A DNA stretch of 33,001 nucleotides from Bacteroidaceae bacterium. Its GTDB lineage: Bacteria; Bacteroidota; Bacteroidia; Bacteroidales; Bacteroidaceae. The stretch lies in contig JAFSAT010000033.1 in the NCBI GenBank assembly GCA_017442185.1, positions 1 through 33,001 of the forward strand, written 5' to 3'. The first letter of the stretch is position 1. The number at the start of each line of letters is the position of its first letter. The notes under the pieces are model-generated. The model was not told the origin of the DNA and searched no databases. It worked only from the letters and a program-made list of their open reading frames with translations. This document shows positions 6,251 to 14,257 of this stretch, piece after piece. Made by a program: the position numbers and the translations under genes.

Positions 6251-7227
6251 AGCAGCGGTTTCTTGATATCTATCATATAAGTGTCGTACATTATTGCGCG
6301 GCCTCCGAGATTCTCTTTGCTTGTTATCAGGCCGCTGTTCAGATAGTGACCGCCCTGTTCGGTGGATATTCCAAAGTCGAGATATTGTATGTTGGTGAAC
6401 CTTTCGTGTATGAGATATTCGCACAGGTGGTAAAGTGCACCTGCACGTCTTCCTGTGTCGGTGGTTGCTATATATTGCATGTGGGCAACATTGTCGGTAA
6501 GATAGATTAGTGTGCCGGCAATGGTTGCTCCATGCTCGTCGGTTACACGAAACAGTCGTATGTTTTGCGAAAAATGGTTGTGCAGCATGGTTATCTCATT
6601 GAGGGTGTGTACGGGGCTTACACCATATTTCTGTTGCAGTCGGTTGGTGAGTATTTCCCAAAAAGCTGCAAAGTTGTCGTCTTCGATAATGCCGAGCCTG
6701 CTTTTTGCCGTAGCCGTAAGTTTGCGTCGTCCGCGGGTGGGGAGGGGATTTTTTATCTGAACGGCCGATGATATTTTGCGTTCCACAAGTGTGGCTCCCA
6801 TACGAAAAAGGGCATAAAGGTCTTCGTCGCACGGATATTTGTGGTAGATGTGTGGAATACAGCGATAGATGATTTTTTTTATTTGGGTGTCGCAGGCAAG
6901 ATATTCGGCAAGAAGGGTGAATATCTGCATAACCATCTCGGCTGTTGTATGGTTGCTTATTATAAGTCCGCCGTATGTAAGTCCGCCATGCGAAGATAGT
7001 GTGTCGCCATCTGCGTTGGCCGGCAGGAGGGCTGCAATTCTCTTCCCATCGTCCACCGTAAAAAGCAGCGAGTGGTCGCAGAAGCGGTTGCTGTGATATT
7101 CCATATATTCGCGCATGTGCAGGAAGGTGCCGTTGCGGCTCTCTCTCACAAAAGTGTTCCACGCTGAGCGGTGTTGCTGTGTGTAGCGCACAATGCTTAT
7201 TGTCGTATCTTTTTTATTCTCTGTCAT
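6247..7227 (-). CDS. GNAT/FemAB-like acyltransferase of the sugar operon
   Basis: A 326-residue protein resembling the double-GNAT fold of FemAB and BioF2-like acetyltransferases (Acetyltransf_6). Visible hallmarks are the N-terminal STTF-like segment (NGTFLHMREYMEYHSNRF), the central GLTYGGLII, and a C-terminal GNAT half with GATIAGTLIYL, HMQYIATTDTGRRAGALYHL and YLDFGISTEQGG. It probably transfers an acyl or aminoacyl group to an amino sugar. Here the likely acceptor is the 3-amino sugar made by the upstream aminotransferase, 12 bases away. Donor and acceptor are inferred from context only. Confidence 0.7.
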   Translation of the reverse strand: MTENKKDTTISIVRYTQQHRSAWNTFVRESRNGTFLHMREYMEYHSNRFCDHSLLFTVDDGKRIAALLPANADGDTLSSHGGLTYGGLIISNHTTAEMVMQIFTLLAEYLACDTQIKKIIYRCIPHIYHKYPCDEDLYALFRMGATLVERKISSAVQIKNPLPTRGRRKLTATAKSRLGIIEDDNFAAFWEILTNRLQQKYGVSPVHTLNEITMLHNHFSQNIRLFRVTDEHGATIAGTLIYLTDNVAHMQYIATTDTGRRAGALYHLCEYLIHERFTNIQYLDFGISTEQGGHYLNSGLITSKENLGGRAIMYDTYMIDIKKPLL

Positions 7228-7239
7228 GCGCGTTGGCGG

Positions 7240-8343
7240 CTAAGGTTTGAAACTGTTTACTGTTGCTATGATGTGTGTTACCTCTTCCTCCTTTAAAAGA
7301 GGGTGGCAGGGCAGGCTCAGTTCCGTTGCCGACAGAGCCTCGGCAATGGGCATGCTGAGATGGTTGTATTCTTTATAGCAGGCCTGTTTGTGCGGCGGCA
7401 CAGGATAGTGTATCTGTGTATGTATGCCGTTTGTTGTCAGGTGTTGTTGCAGTGTGTCGCGGTGGTCGCTCATCAAGGGGAATATGTGAAATACATGCGA
7501 TGATGGCTCTTTTATGTGCTGTGTCCTCACGTATGGATTCTTTATCTCGGCAATATATCGCATGGCTATGGTGCGGCGTTTTTCGTTGTCGCTGTCGAGG
7601 TGTCTCAGTTTCACTCGCAGTGCCGCAGCTTGTATCTCGTCGAGCCTGCTGTTTACGCCAATCTCGTCGTGTCTGTATTTTGTGCTGCTGCCGTAGTTGC
7701 GCAGTTTCTCTATTGTGGCTGCCAGCAGAGGGTTGTTGGTTGTCACTGCGCCGGCATCGCCAAGCGCTCCTAAATTCTTGCCCGGGTAGAAGCTGTGTGC
7801 TGCTGCATCGCCAAGGCTTCCTGTGCGTCGTGTGCCGTACATTGCGCCGTGTGCCTGCGCATTGTCTTCTATTATTATGATGCCTCTGTCGCGGCACACT
7901 TGTGCAAGGCGGTCGGTATAAGAATTTTGACCATACAGATGAACCAAAAGCACCGCCTTTGTATGTTTGCCGAGTGTCGCAAGAATCTGCTCATCGCCCA
8001 TCAGGCAGGTGTTTGCGTCGGGGTCGGTGAAGATGGGGCGCAGTCTGTTGCGGGTGATGGCAAGCACCGATGCTATAAAGGTGTTTGCAGGCACCATCAC
8101 TTCGTCGCCATCGTGCAAAAGTCCCATTTGACGATAGGCATTGAAAATGAGCCATAGTGCATCGTAGCCGTTGCCGCAGCCTATGCAGTGGCGCGTGCCG
8201 ATATATGCGGCATATTCCTGCTCAAAGTGTGTGCACTCTTTGCCCATTATGTACCATCCGTCTTGAACCACACGTTGTATTGCCTCGTTTATCTGTGGCG
8301 CGTAGGATGCGTTAATCTCTTTAAGTGGCAGATAGGGTATCAT
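7240..8343 (-). CDS. DegT/DnrJ/EryC1-family sugar aminotransferase (FdtB/QdtB-like)
   Basis: PLP-dependent aminotransferase of 367 residues that converts a nucleotide-linked keto-sugar to an amino-sugar. Family marks present are [23 protein letters not shown] (the PLP-ring aspartate), and [17 protein letters not shown] with the Schiff-base lysine, followed by [12 protein letters not shown]. Its start overlaps the end of an FdtA-like 3,4-ketoisomerase by four bases. This points to the FdtB/QdtB subgroup acting on dTDP-3-keto-6-deoxyhexose to give the 3-amino sugar for lipopolysaccharide or another surface glycan. Confidence 0.9.
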   Translation of the reverse strand: MIPYLPLKEINASYAPQINEAIQRVVQDGWYIMGKECTHFEQEYAAYIGTRHCIGCGNGYDALWLIFNAYRQMGLLHDGDEVMVPANTFIASVLAITRNRLRPIFTDPDANTCLMGDEQILATLGKHTKAVLLVHLYGQNSYTDRLAQVCRDRGIIIIEDNAQAHGAMYGTRRTGSLGDAAAHSFYPGKNLGALGDAGAVTTNNPLLAATIEKLRNYGSSTKYRHDEIGVNSRLDEIQAAALRVKLRHLDSDNEKRRTIAMRYIAEIKNPYVRTQHIKEPSSHVFHIFPLMSDHRDTLQQHLTTNGIHTQIHYPVPPHKQACYKEYNHLSMPIAEALSATELSLPCHPLLKEEEVTHIIATVNSFKP

Positions 8344-8759
8344 TGCTCTCTTTTATATTCAAGAAATGTATCAAAGTCTCTTATATAATCTTCGGGGCGA
8401 TACTCTGTGGAGGCAAGTACAAGTGCCACCGCTCCCGATGAAAAGTTTCTTAGCTCCTCCCACACTCCATGAGGCAGAAATAGTGCTCGTGAGGGGTGGT
8501 TGAGTGTGATGCTGCGTTCGCGATTGCCATCGTGCACATATACGTCGAAACTGCCTGAAACGGCAATTATAAGTTCGTGCAGTGTCTTGTGTGCGTGTCC
8601 TCCGCGTGACACTCCGCCCGGGATGTCGTATATGAAGAATACTCGTTTGGCGTCGAAGTCTGCGGTCTTGCCATTCTCCACTGCCGTAAGGTTGCCTGTG
8701 GCGCCGTGATGCTTGCCAAGTTCGATGGTGCGGCAATCGTCAACTGTGGTTCTTTTCAT
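8340..8759 (-). CDS. FdtA/WxcM-family dTDP-sugar 3,4-ketoisomerase (second copy)
   Basis: A 139-residue cupin that would move the keto group of dTDP-4-keto-6-deoxyglucose from C4 to C3. The cupin core [20 protein letters not shown] carries the HxH pair used in catalysis by FdtA-family enzymes, and the tail [16 protein letters not shown] is characteristic. It overlaps its neighbours on both sides by four bases (ATGA), implying translational coupling. It is the more canonical of the two tandem copies. Confidence 0.88.
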   Translation of the reverse strand: MKRTTVDDCRTIELGKHHGATGNLTAVENGKTADFDAKRVFFIYDIPGGVSRGGHAHKTLHELIIAVSGSFDVYVHDGNRERSITLNHPSRALFLPHGVWEELRNFSSGAVALVLASTEYRPEDYIRDFDTFLEYKREQ

Positions 8760-9184
8760 ATCCTGCCCTCCTTTTTAAGCATTGTGTATTCTTGGAAGTC
8801 GCGTATATAGTCGTGGGGAGTGTAGGGGGTGGATGTTACCACAAGCGCAATTGAATTGGTGGCAAAATTTCGCATCTGACGCCAAGTGCCCGAGGGGATA
8901 TATAAACCTCGGCTGCATCGGTCGAGGTGAAACACCTCTTCGTGTGTGCCATCGTGCACCGCTACATCGAAACTGCCCGAAAGGGCTGTTATAAGTTCGA
9001 GGCTGCTGCGATAGGCATGAGCACCGCGATGCTCTCCGCCGGGAACATCATATATCCAATATGTGCGCTCTATTTTGAACGGTATTTTGCTTTCGTCTAT
9101 TACCGATAGGTTGCCGCGCTTATCGCGTATCTTGCCAAGCTCTATTATGTGCACATTATCTCTGTTATCTGCCTTTTTTGCCAT
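8756..9184 (-). CDS. FdtA/WxcM-family dTDP-sugar 3,4-ketoisomerase (first copy, variant HxY)
   Basis: A 142-residue cupin, clearly a paralogue of the next gene (IIELGKIRDKRGNLSVIDES, YWIYDVPGGEHRGAHAYRSS, DYIRDFQEYTMLKK). The second histidine of the HxH motif is replaced by tyrosine (GAHAYR). The activity may therefore be the same with altered stereochemistry, or changed; related bacterial copies with HAY may simply be a natural subclass. It is the first gene of the four-gene operon. Two neighbouring ketoisomerases could supply two different 3-keto sugars or act as a pair. Confidence 0.85.
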   Translation of the reverse strand: MAKKADNRDNVHIIELGKIRDKRGNLSVIDESKIPFKIERTYWIYDVPGGEHRGAHAYRSSLELITALSGSFDVAVHDGTHEEVFHLDRCSRGLYIPSGTWRQMRNFATNSIALVVTSTPYTPHDYIRDFQEYTMLKKEGRI

Positions 9185-9207
9185 TGTGCGCGTGTGTAGT
9201 ATTTGCG

Positions 9208-9215
9208 CGAAGATA
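9208..9215 (-). promoter_or_regulatory. Candidate -7 element for the sugar operon
   Basis: TATCTTCG on the minus strand is one base off TAnnTTTG and lies about 25 bases before the first FdtA-like start. A matching -33 TTTG is not evident at the right distance. Confidence 0.3.
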
Positions 9216-9247
9216 GTGAATTTTATTGTATGATGATGGAACAGTTT

Positions 9248-10543
9248 CTAAAATTTTATGACAAAGCGTGTGAGACCGTCGTTGCAGGTTCGCAACGAGA
9301 ATATGCAATGGTGTGCCGAAAGTACTTCGCGCACAAAAATAAGTCCTATGCCTTGTCCGTGTGCCTTTGTCGAGAAGAAGGGTGAGAAAATCTTCTGCTC
9401 CACCTCTTTGCTTATTCCCTTGCCATTGTCGGCAATCTCCAATGTGGTGGGGTGTGCTGTGGTTCGTATGTATATGTCGCCCCCCTCTCCGATACTCTCG
9501 ACTGCGTTTTTCACAATGTTTGCTATCACCTGTTCAAACAGTATTGTGTCAATATTCACAGGCAGTGGCCGGTCGCATGTCTCTATGTGTAGCGTTATGT
9601 TGTGTTTGCGGCAGATGCTGTCGAGTAGTATGTGCCACGATGCTATCGTGGTGTTCAATTCTGTTGCAATGGGTTGTGGTGGCGGAATTTTTACTACATT
9701 GGCGAAATTGGTTATGAACTGGCTCATGTTCATGTTGCGCTCTATACATATACGCATTATTTCGTGCAGTTCTTGGTTGTTGTCGGTTTCGGCAATAACG
9801 TCGGCAACACTTTCGAGCGCCGATGATACGCCGGCCACCGTGTTGTTTACCTCATGGGCTATCATTCTGATAACCTGTTCATAGGCTTTTTTCTCGGCTT
9901 TTACAATCTCGTCGGTAAGGCTTTCTATGAGCATGAAAGGGTGGGCAAAACCGCGGTCGGGGAATGTGAGGTGTCGGCAGCGGTATATCATGGAGTCGCT
10001 CAGACGCAGTGTCTTTTCGCTCTCTTTTGGCAGTTGTGCGAGCTGCGTTGCAAGCGGCGATGGCAGTTTTGCGAGTGTCGTTCCTGTCACATCCTCTCTC
10101 TTCTCTATCTCCAGCATGCGCAGTGCGCTGTTGTTGGCCATTTGGATGCGTCCGTCAAAATCGAGTATAATCACGCCCATTGGCGAGGCTGCAATCAGCA
10201 GGTCGAGGAAGCGGTTCTGCTCGCGCAGGCGAAGGCGCTCCTCCTTCAATCGGCTCATCATATCGTTGAACACTGTAACCACGCGGTCTGTTTCTCGTTG
10301 ACCGACCTCTTTCAGTCGGCTGCTGAAGTCTTGTTCACGCAATAAATCCATTCCGTTGGCAATGTCGTCCAAAGGCTTCACCACTTTACGATAGAAGAAG
10401 ATAAGGTATATGATGTTTACCCAGGTTACTCCCTCGACAATGTAAAATAACATTCCGGGCTCGCCCGACGTGAAGATAAAAAGTATCACCTCAATGACAA
10501 GCAACAAAACTACGAGTATTGCGAAGTAGTGTTTGAGCTTCAT
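9248..10543 (-). CDS. NtrY-like sensor histidine kinase, partner of the NtrC-type regulator
   Basis: Inner-membrane sensor of 431 residues. Two membrane segments (about 7-25 and 37-52) enclose only a short loop, followed by a HAMP linker (about 53-105), a PAS domain (about 110-215) and the kinase core. Phospho-accepting H230 lies in MIAHEVNNT, the N box is EQVIANIVKNAVES, and the ATP lid has DNGKGIS and GQGIGL. With almost no periplasmic domain it probably senses a membrane or cytoplasmic signal. Its start overlaps the response-regulator stop by four bases, so the two are co-translated. It lies downstream of the efflux genes that the pair probably controls. Confidence 0.92.
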   Translation of the reverse strand: MKLKHYFAILVVLLLVIEVILFIFTSGEPGMLFYIVEGVTWVNIIYLIFFYRKVVKPLDDIANGMDLLREQDFSSRLKEVGQRETDRVVTVFNDMMSRLKEERLRLREQNRFLDLLIAASPMGVIILDFDGRIQMANNSALRMLEIEKREDVTGTTLAKLPSPLATQLAQLPKESEKTLRLSDSMIYRCRHLTFPDRGFAHPFMLIESLTDEIVKAEKKAYEQVIRMIAHEVNNTVAGVSSALESVADVIAETDNNQELHEIMRICIERNMNMSQFITNFANVVKIPPPQPIATELNTTIASWHILLDSICRKHNITLHIETCDRPLPVNIDTILFEQVIANIVKNAVESIGEGGDIYIRTTAHPTTLEIADNGKGISKEVEQKIFSPFFSTKAHGQGIGLIFVREVLSAHHCIFSLRTCNDGLTRFVIKF

Positions 10544-11874
10544 AACTTTATACCATATTTTTCTATTCGTCGATAGAGTGCCTGACGTGTTATCCCCAAT
10601 TCAGCTGCGGCTTGTGATATGTTGCCTCGGCAATTGCGCAGTGTCTCTTCGATACGATGCCGCTCGGTCTCTTTCAGTGGCAGTGTCGATGCTGTGGCCT
10701 CATGGGGTGTGACGGGGATATATTGTGCTCTTATATCGTCGGCGTCTATCGTTTGTTTGTTGTTCATCAGAATGGTGCGCTCTATCAGATTCTTAAGCTC
10801 GCGTATATTGCCGGGGTAGGGCAGGCTTTTCAGATAGTCGATGGCTTCGGTGGTGAAATTTACGCACTCTCTGTTGTTTGCCTTGCTTTGTTTGTCGGCA
10901 AAATGATGTGCCAACAGTGGTATGTCGTTGCGTCTCTCGCGCAGCGCCGGCAGATGTACGGTGATAAGGTTTATTCGATAGAAGAGGTCTTCGCGGAATG
11001 TGTGTTCCTGAACCATTTTTTGCAGATTGGCGTTTGTTGCGCACACAACACGTATATCAACCTTGCGCGGAGTGCTGTCGCCAAGCATCTCAAATGTTTG
11101 CTCTTGCAGCACGCGCAGTAGCTTCACCTGGCTTGCCTGGTCGAGCTCGCCAATCTCGTCGAGGAAGATTGTCCCCTTGTCGGCCATCCCGAATCGTCCT
11201 TCACGGTCGCTGACGGCATCGGTGAAGGCTCCTCTTTTGTGTCCGAACATCTCACTCTCGAACAGCGATTGTGATATTCCGCCAAGGTTAACCTTTACAA
11301 AGGGGTTGTTGCGTCGCAGGCTGTTGCGGTGAAGCGCCTCGGCTATCAGCTCCTTGCCTGTGCCGCTCTCTCCGGTTATCAGCACCGGGGCGTTGGTGCA
11401 TGCTATGCGCTCGATTGTGTCGAGCAGATTGGTCAGTTCTTTGCTGTTGCCTATTATGCCGCTGCGGTCGAATGTGGCTTTGTCGGTTTGCTCTATGTTT
11501 TTCTCTTCGGATAGTTTGAGGGCTGTCTCGATGCGTTGCATAAGTGCGACATTGTTCCAAGGTTTTGTCACAAAATCGAATGCTCCTGCACGCATCCCCT
11601 GTACGGCAAGCTGTATGCTCCCCCATGCTGTTATGAGAATGACCGGGGTCTCGGGTGTGAGCACTTTTATTTTACGCAGCAGCATCAGCCCCTCTTCGCC
11701 ATTGGTCGAGAGGCTGTAATTCATGTCCATGAGTATGAGTGACGGGGTGCATCGGCGTACCGCGGCTATGGCCTCGTCGGGCATTGATACAGCCTCGGTG
11801 ATGTATCCTGCACGCTTCAGCATGAAGGTGAGGGATGAACGTATTGAACTGTCGTCGTCTATTATGAGTATCAT
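10540..11874 (-). CDS. NtrC-family sigma-54-dependent response regulator
   Basis: A 444-residue enhancer-binding activator. The receiver domain (1-120) has the acidic cluster D6-D8, probable phospho-acceptor D50 (LILMDMNYS) and K104 (VTKPW). The AAA+ domain has Walker A GESGTGKE (168-175) and the sigma-54 contact loop GAFTDA (215-220, a common variant of GAFTGA). A Fis-type helix-turn-helix ends the protein (NISQAAAELGITRQALYRRI). The matching target is a perfect sigma-54 promoter with an upstream palindrome in front of the efflux operon at about 18.2 kb. A 158-base gap with several repeat copies separates it from tolC, so it may be read through or have its own promoter. Confidence 0.95.
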   Translation of the reverse strand: MILIIDDDSSIRSSLTFMLKRAGYITEAVSMPDEAIAAVRRCTPSLILMDMNYSLSTNGEEGLMLLRKIKVLTPETPVILITAWGSIQLAVQGMRAGAFDFVTKPWNNVALMQRIETALKLSEEKNIEQTDKATFDRSGIIGNSKELTNLLDTIERIACTNAPVLITGESGTGKELIAEALHRNSLRRNNPFVKVNLGGISQSLFESEMFGHKRGAFTDAVSDREGRFGMADKGTIFLDEIGELDQASQVKLLRVLQEQTFEMLGDSTPRKVDIRVVCATNANLQKMVQEHTFREDLFYRINLITVHLPALRERRNDIPLLAHHFADKQSKANNRECVNFTTEAIDYLKSLPYPGNIRELKNLIERTILMNNKQTIDADDIRAQYIPVTPHEATASTLPLKETERHRIEETLRNCRGNISQAAAELGITRQALYRRIEKYGIKL

Positions 11875-11909
11875 GATGCGAAGATAAAAAACTTTTTATA
11901 AACAAATTC

Positions 11910-11926
11910 AGAAGCTGCTTGAATTT
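11910..11926 (+). repeat. Dispersed repeat copy
   Basis: AGAAGCTGCTTGAATTT differs from the core at two positions. It lies between the regulator gene and tolC, facing the two copies at 11967-12000, so the interval can fold into a stem. Confidence 0.65.
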
Positions 11927-11966
11927 CTATTAAAATATATTCTGAGGGTTGTTTGAGGAACTTTTA

Positions 11967-12000
11967 AAATTTAAACAGCTTCTGAATTTAAGCAGCTTCT
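11967..12000 (-). repeat. Two tandem dispersed repeat copies
   Basis: Bases 11967-11983 are an exact core copy on the minus strand (AAATTTAAACAGCTTCT). Bases 11984-12000 (GAATTTAAGCAGCTTCT) are a second copy with two changes, joined directly head to tail. Confidence 0.75.
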
Positions 12001-12032
12001 GAACTTTTGAAATTTGTGAATTTGGAACTGTA

Positions 12033-13523
12033 TCATCGGCCTTTTATTATTTTCTCAAAATCGGCATCTATGTTACAGTTTAGGTTGAAATCCCACAGTG
12101 TGATGCTGCGCAACTGATAGTAGTAGTACCAATAGTAGAAAAGTTCGCTTATGTGTTTGCGGCGGGCTTCGTCTTTTTTGCTTTGTGAGTCGTTAAGGTC
12201 GAGTGTGGATATTTTGCCAATCATGAAGGTCTCGATATTGGTGCTGTAACGATGTTGGGCTATTCTATCCGACTTGTCGGCTATCTGAAGCTGCATCTGT
12301 TGGTTGTTGAACTGCTCCACCAACACAAAGAGATTTTGGTTGAAGTTCATTGTCTCCTGACGCAAACGGCTCTCTGTGACGTCGCGGTTGCTCTCGGCTA
12401 TCTTCACGCGGCCTCGACGCTTCCCCCAATCGAGCAGTGGGATGCTGAAGCCCACCTCCACGGCTACATTCTCTCTAAGGTCGCCGTAGGCCTTTTGTAT
12501 CTCTCTTTCAGTGCCGGTCAGTCCCACCTGTGCATACAGGTTAATTTGTCGTTGGTTGCCGCGTGCCTGTGCCACTGCATATTCGGCCTCGATGCGTCGT
12601 CGCATTATGTTTTTCGCAAAGGAATTGTTGGCGAGGGCTTTGTCGAGCACCTCGTTGTAGTTAAGTGTCACTGTGGGCAGCATCTGTGGCATCACAGGCA
12701 CAAGATTAACCTCTTCGCTTATGGCCAAGAATGAACGCAGCCTGAACATACAGCTCTTCAGAGAGCTCTCGTTGTTGGTGAGTGCCGAGCGGGCGTCGAG
12801 GGTGTTCAGCTCCATTTGCAGAAGGTCGTTCTCGCTTATCTGCCCCATGCTTCGCTTGGCCTTTGCCACTTCGTATAGTTTCTCGGCGTTTCGCAGGTTG
12901 AGCTTGGATATTCCCACATTTTCGTGTGCCAGAAGAAGCTCGAAGAAATAGTTTATGGCGCTCATTGTAACCTGCTCAGTCTCGCTCAGAAAGTTGGCTT
13001 TGGCTTCTTGATAGCGCATCGGCTCTATTCGGCGGCTCCACTTTATGTTGTTCACTCCGAAGATGGGCTGAGTGAGACGCAACACCACAGGCACCGACAT
13101 GTAACGCTCGGCATTGTTGCCGTCGAGCTGCTTCAAAAAATCCAACGATGAATTCAGCGACAGTGTTCCGCCTGTGGGCCATATATTCTGTGTTACCGAA
13201 ATTCCGCCATTCATGCTCAGATAGTTGTTGCGCACAAAGGTGTAGGAGCCGTCGCTTTGCTGATAGCTGCTGTAGCTGCTGTTATATGCAGGCAGTGTGG
13301 CGCTGAGTCCCACCTCGGGCAGCAGTCCTGCGCGAAATGTGCGGTATTCCCAATAGGAGGTTTTCAGCTTGTTGAGTGCCACAGCGGCATCCACACTTTG
13401 TGTGCGTGCTATTGTGATGGCTTCGTCGAGGGTGATATGGCGCACACTGTCGGCTTCTTCAGCTGCCACACGTGGCAGCTGAAGAAGCATGGTTGCTAAA
13501 AGTAATGTTGCTTTTCTTATCAT
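12033..13523 (-). CDS. TolC-family outer membrane efflux protein (second copy)
   Basis: Outer-membrane channel protein of 496 residues when started at 13523, which gives the signal peptide MIRKATLLLATMLLQLPRVA. An ATG at 13568 would add 15 residues and overlap the ABC ATPase gene. The features of the TolC fold are present: THE/ITLDEAITIARTQSVDA helices, PLLDWGKRRGRVKIAES in the second half, and the LRSITLWDFN ending near the C-terminus. It lies 25 bases downstream of the ATPase gene, so it belongs to the HlyD-FtsX-FtsX-ABC transcription unit. The codons for residues 12-23 form a 36-base near-perfect palindrome. Confidence 0.92.
   Translation of the reverse strand: MIRKATLLLATMLLQLPRVAAEEADSVRHITLDEAITIARTQSVDAAVALNKLKTSYWEYRTFRAGLLPEVGLSATLPAYNSSYSSYQQSDGSYTFVRNNYLSMNGGISVTQNIWPTGGTLSLNSSLDFLKQLDGNNAERYMSVPVVLRLTQPIFGVNNIKWSRRIEPMRYQEAKANFLSETEQVTMSAINYFFELLLAHENVGISKLNLRNAEKLYEVAKAKRSMGQISENDLLQMELNTLDARSALTNNESSLKSCMFRLRSFLAISEEVNLVPVMPQMLPTVTLNYNEVLDKALANNSFAKNIMRRRIEAEYAVAQARGNQRQINLYAQVGLTGTEREIQKAYGDLRENVAVEVGFSIPLLDWGKRRGRVKIAESNRDVTESRLRQETMNFNQNLFVLVEQFNNQQMQLQIADKSDRIAQHRYSTNIETFMIGKISTLDLNDSQSKKDEARRKHISELFYYWYYYYQLRSITLWDFNLNCNIDADFEKIIKGR
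13453..13488. repeat. 17-bp perfect inverted repeat inside the tolC signal-peptide codons
   Basis: GCTTCTTCAGCTGCCAC (13453-13469) and GTGGCAGCTGAAGAAGC (13472-13488) are exact reverse complements separated by two bases. In mRNA this would be a long GC-rich hairpin starting 36 bases after the start codon. It codes for L-L-Q-L-P-R-V-A-A-E-E-A. Confidence 0.85.
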
Positions 13524-13548
13524 AAGGTGTTGTTTTTTAAAGTGGCTG

Positions 13549-14223
13549 TCAGCACACCTGTCTGCCATCGAAGAATCTTATGGTGCGATGGGTTTGCTTG
13601 GCTTGTTCTTCGTTGTGTGTTACCATTACTATGGTGCGTCCATCCTCGCTGTTGAGCTTGTGCAGCAGCTCCATCACCTCGGCGCCCATCTTGGAGTCGA
13701 GATTGCCCGTAGGCTCATCGGCAAGAATTATCAGAGGATTGCCAATGATGGCACGTGCTATTGCCACGCGCTGACACTGTCCGCCCGACAGCTGTGAGGG
13801 CAGGTGGCGCATGCGGTGGCTCAGTCCCACACGCTCAAGCACCTGCTTGGCAAGCTCTATGCGCTCCTTTTCGGGTGTTCCGCGGTATATGAGAGGCAAT
13901 TGAACGTTGTCTATCACACTGAGCGAATTTATAAGATGAAAACTCTGAAAAACAAAGCCGAGTGTTTGGTTGCGGAATGTTGCAAGCTGCTTGTCGTTCA
14001 TCTGTGTCACATCGGTGTCGTTGATGATGATTTTGCCCGATGAGGGTGTGTCGAGAAGCCCTATGATATTAAGCAGTGTCGATTTTCCACAGCCCGAGGG
14101 GCCCATAATGCTCACAAATTCTCTCTCTTTAATTTCGATATTCACATTTTCGAGTGCCTGTGTCTCAATCTCGTCGGTGGTGTATATTTTGTTTACACCC
14201 TCTATTTTAATCATTGTATTCAT
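13549..14223 (-). CDS. ABC transporter ATPase of the LolD/MacB type (second copy)
   Basis: Motor subunit of the two-permease efflux system, 224 residues. It has Walker [11 protein letters not shown]-loop VFQSFHLINSL, signature LSGGQCQR, Walker [14 protein letters not shown] and H-loop VTHNEEQ, all intact. The start MNTMIKIEGVNKIYTT at 14223 is plausible; Met4 at 14214 is the alternative. It lies between the second permease (34 bases upstream) and tolC (25 bases downstream), so the export complex is complete in this operon. The substrate is not evident from sequence. Confidence 0.93.
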   Translation of the reverse strand: MNTMIKIEGVNKIYTTDEIETQALENVNIEIKEREFVSIMGPSGCGKSTLLNIIGLLDTPSSGKIIINDTDVTQMNDKQLATFRNQTLGFVFQSFHLINSLSVIDNVQLPLIYRGTPEKERIELAKQVLERVGLSHRMRHLPSQLSGGQCQRVAIARAIIGNPLIILADEPTGNLDSKMGAEVMELLHKLNSEDGRTIVMVTHNEEQAKQTHRTIRFFDGRQVC

Positions 14224-14257
14224 AATATTATTCTTTTTTTTTGTTTGTACTTACTGT

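Noticed and set aside
7416-7880. A 154-codon plus-strand frame rich in Cys and Arg opposite the aminotransferase.
   Set aside because: It is antisense to the well-conserved PLP-binding region; no family pattern is visible.
9258-9884. A 208-codon plus-strand frame within the histidine kinase gene.
   Set aside because: The opposite strand encodes the conserved kinase motifs (H, N and G boxes) in full, so this frame is a shadow.
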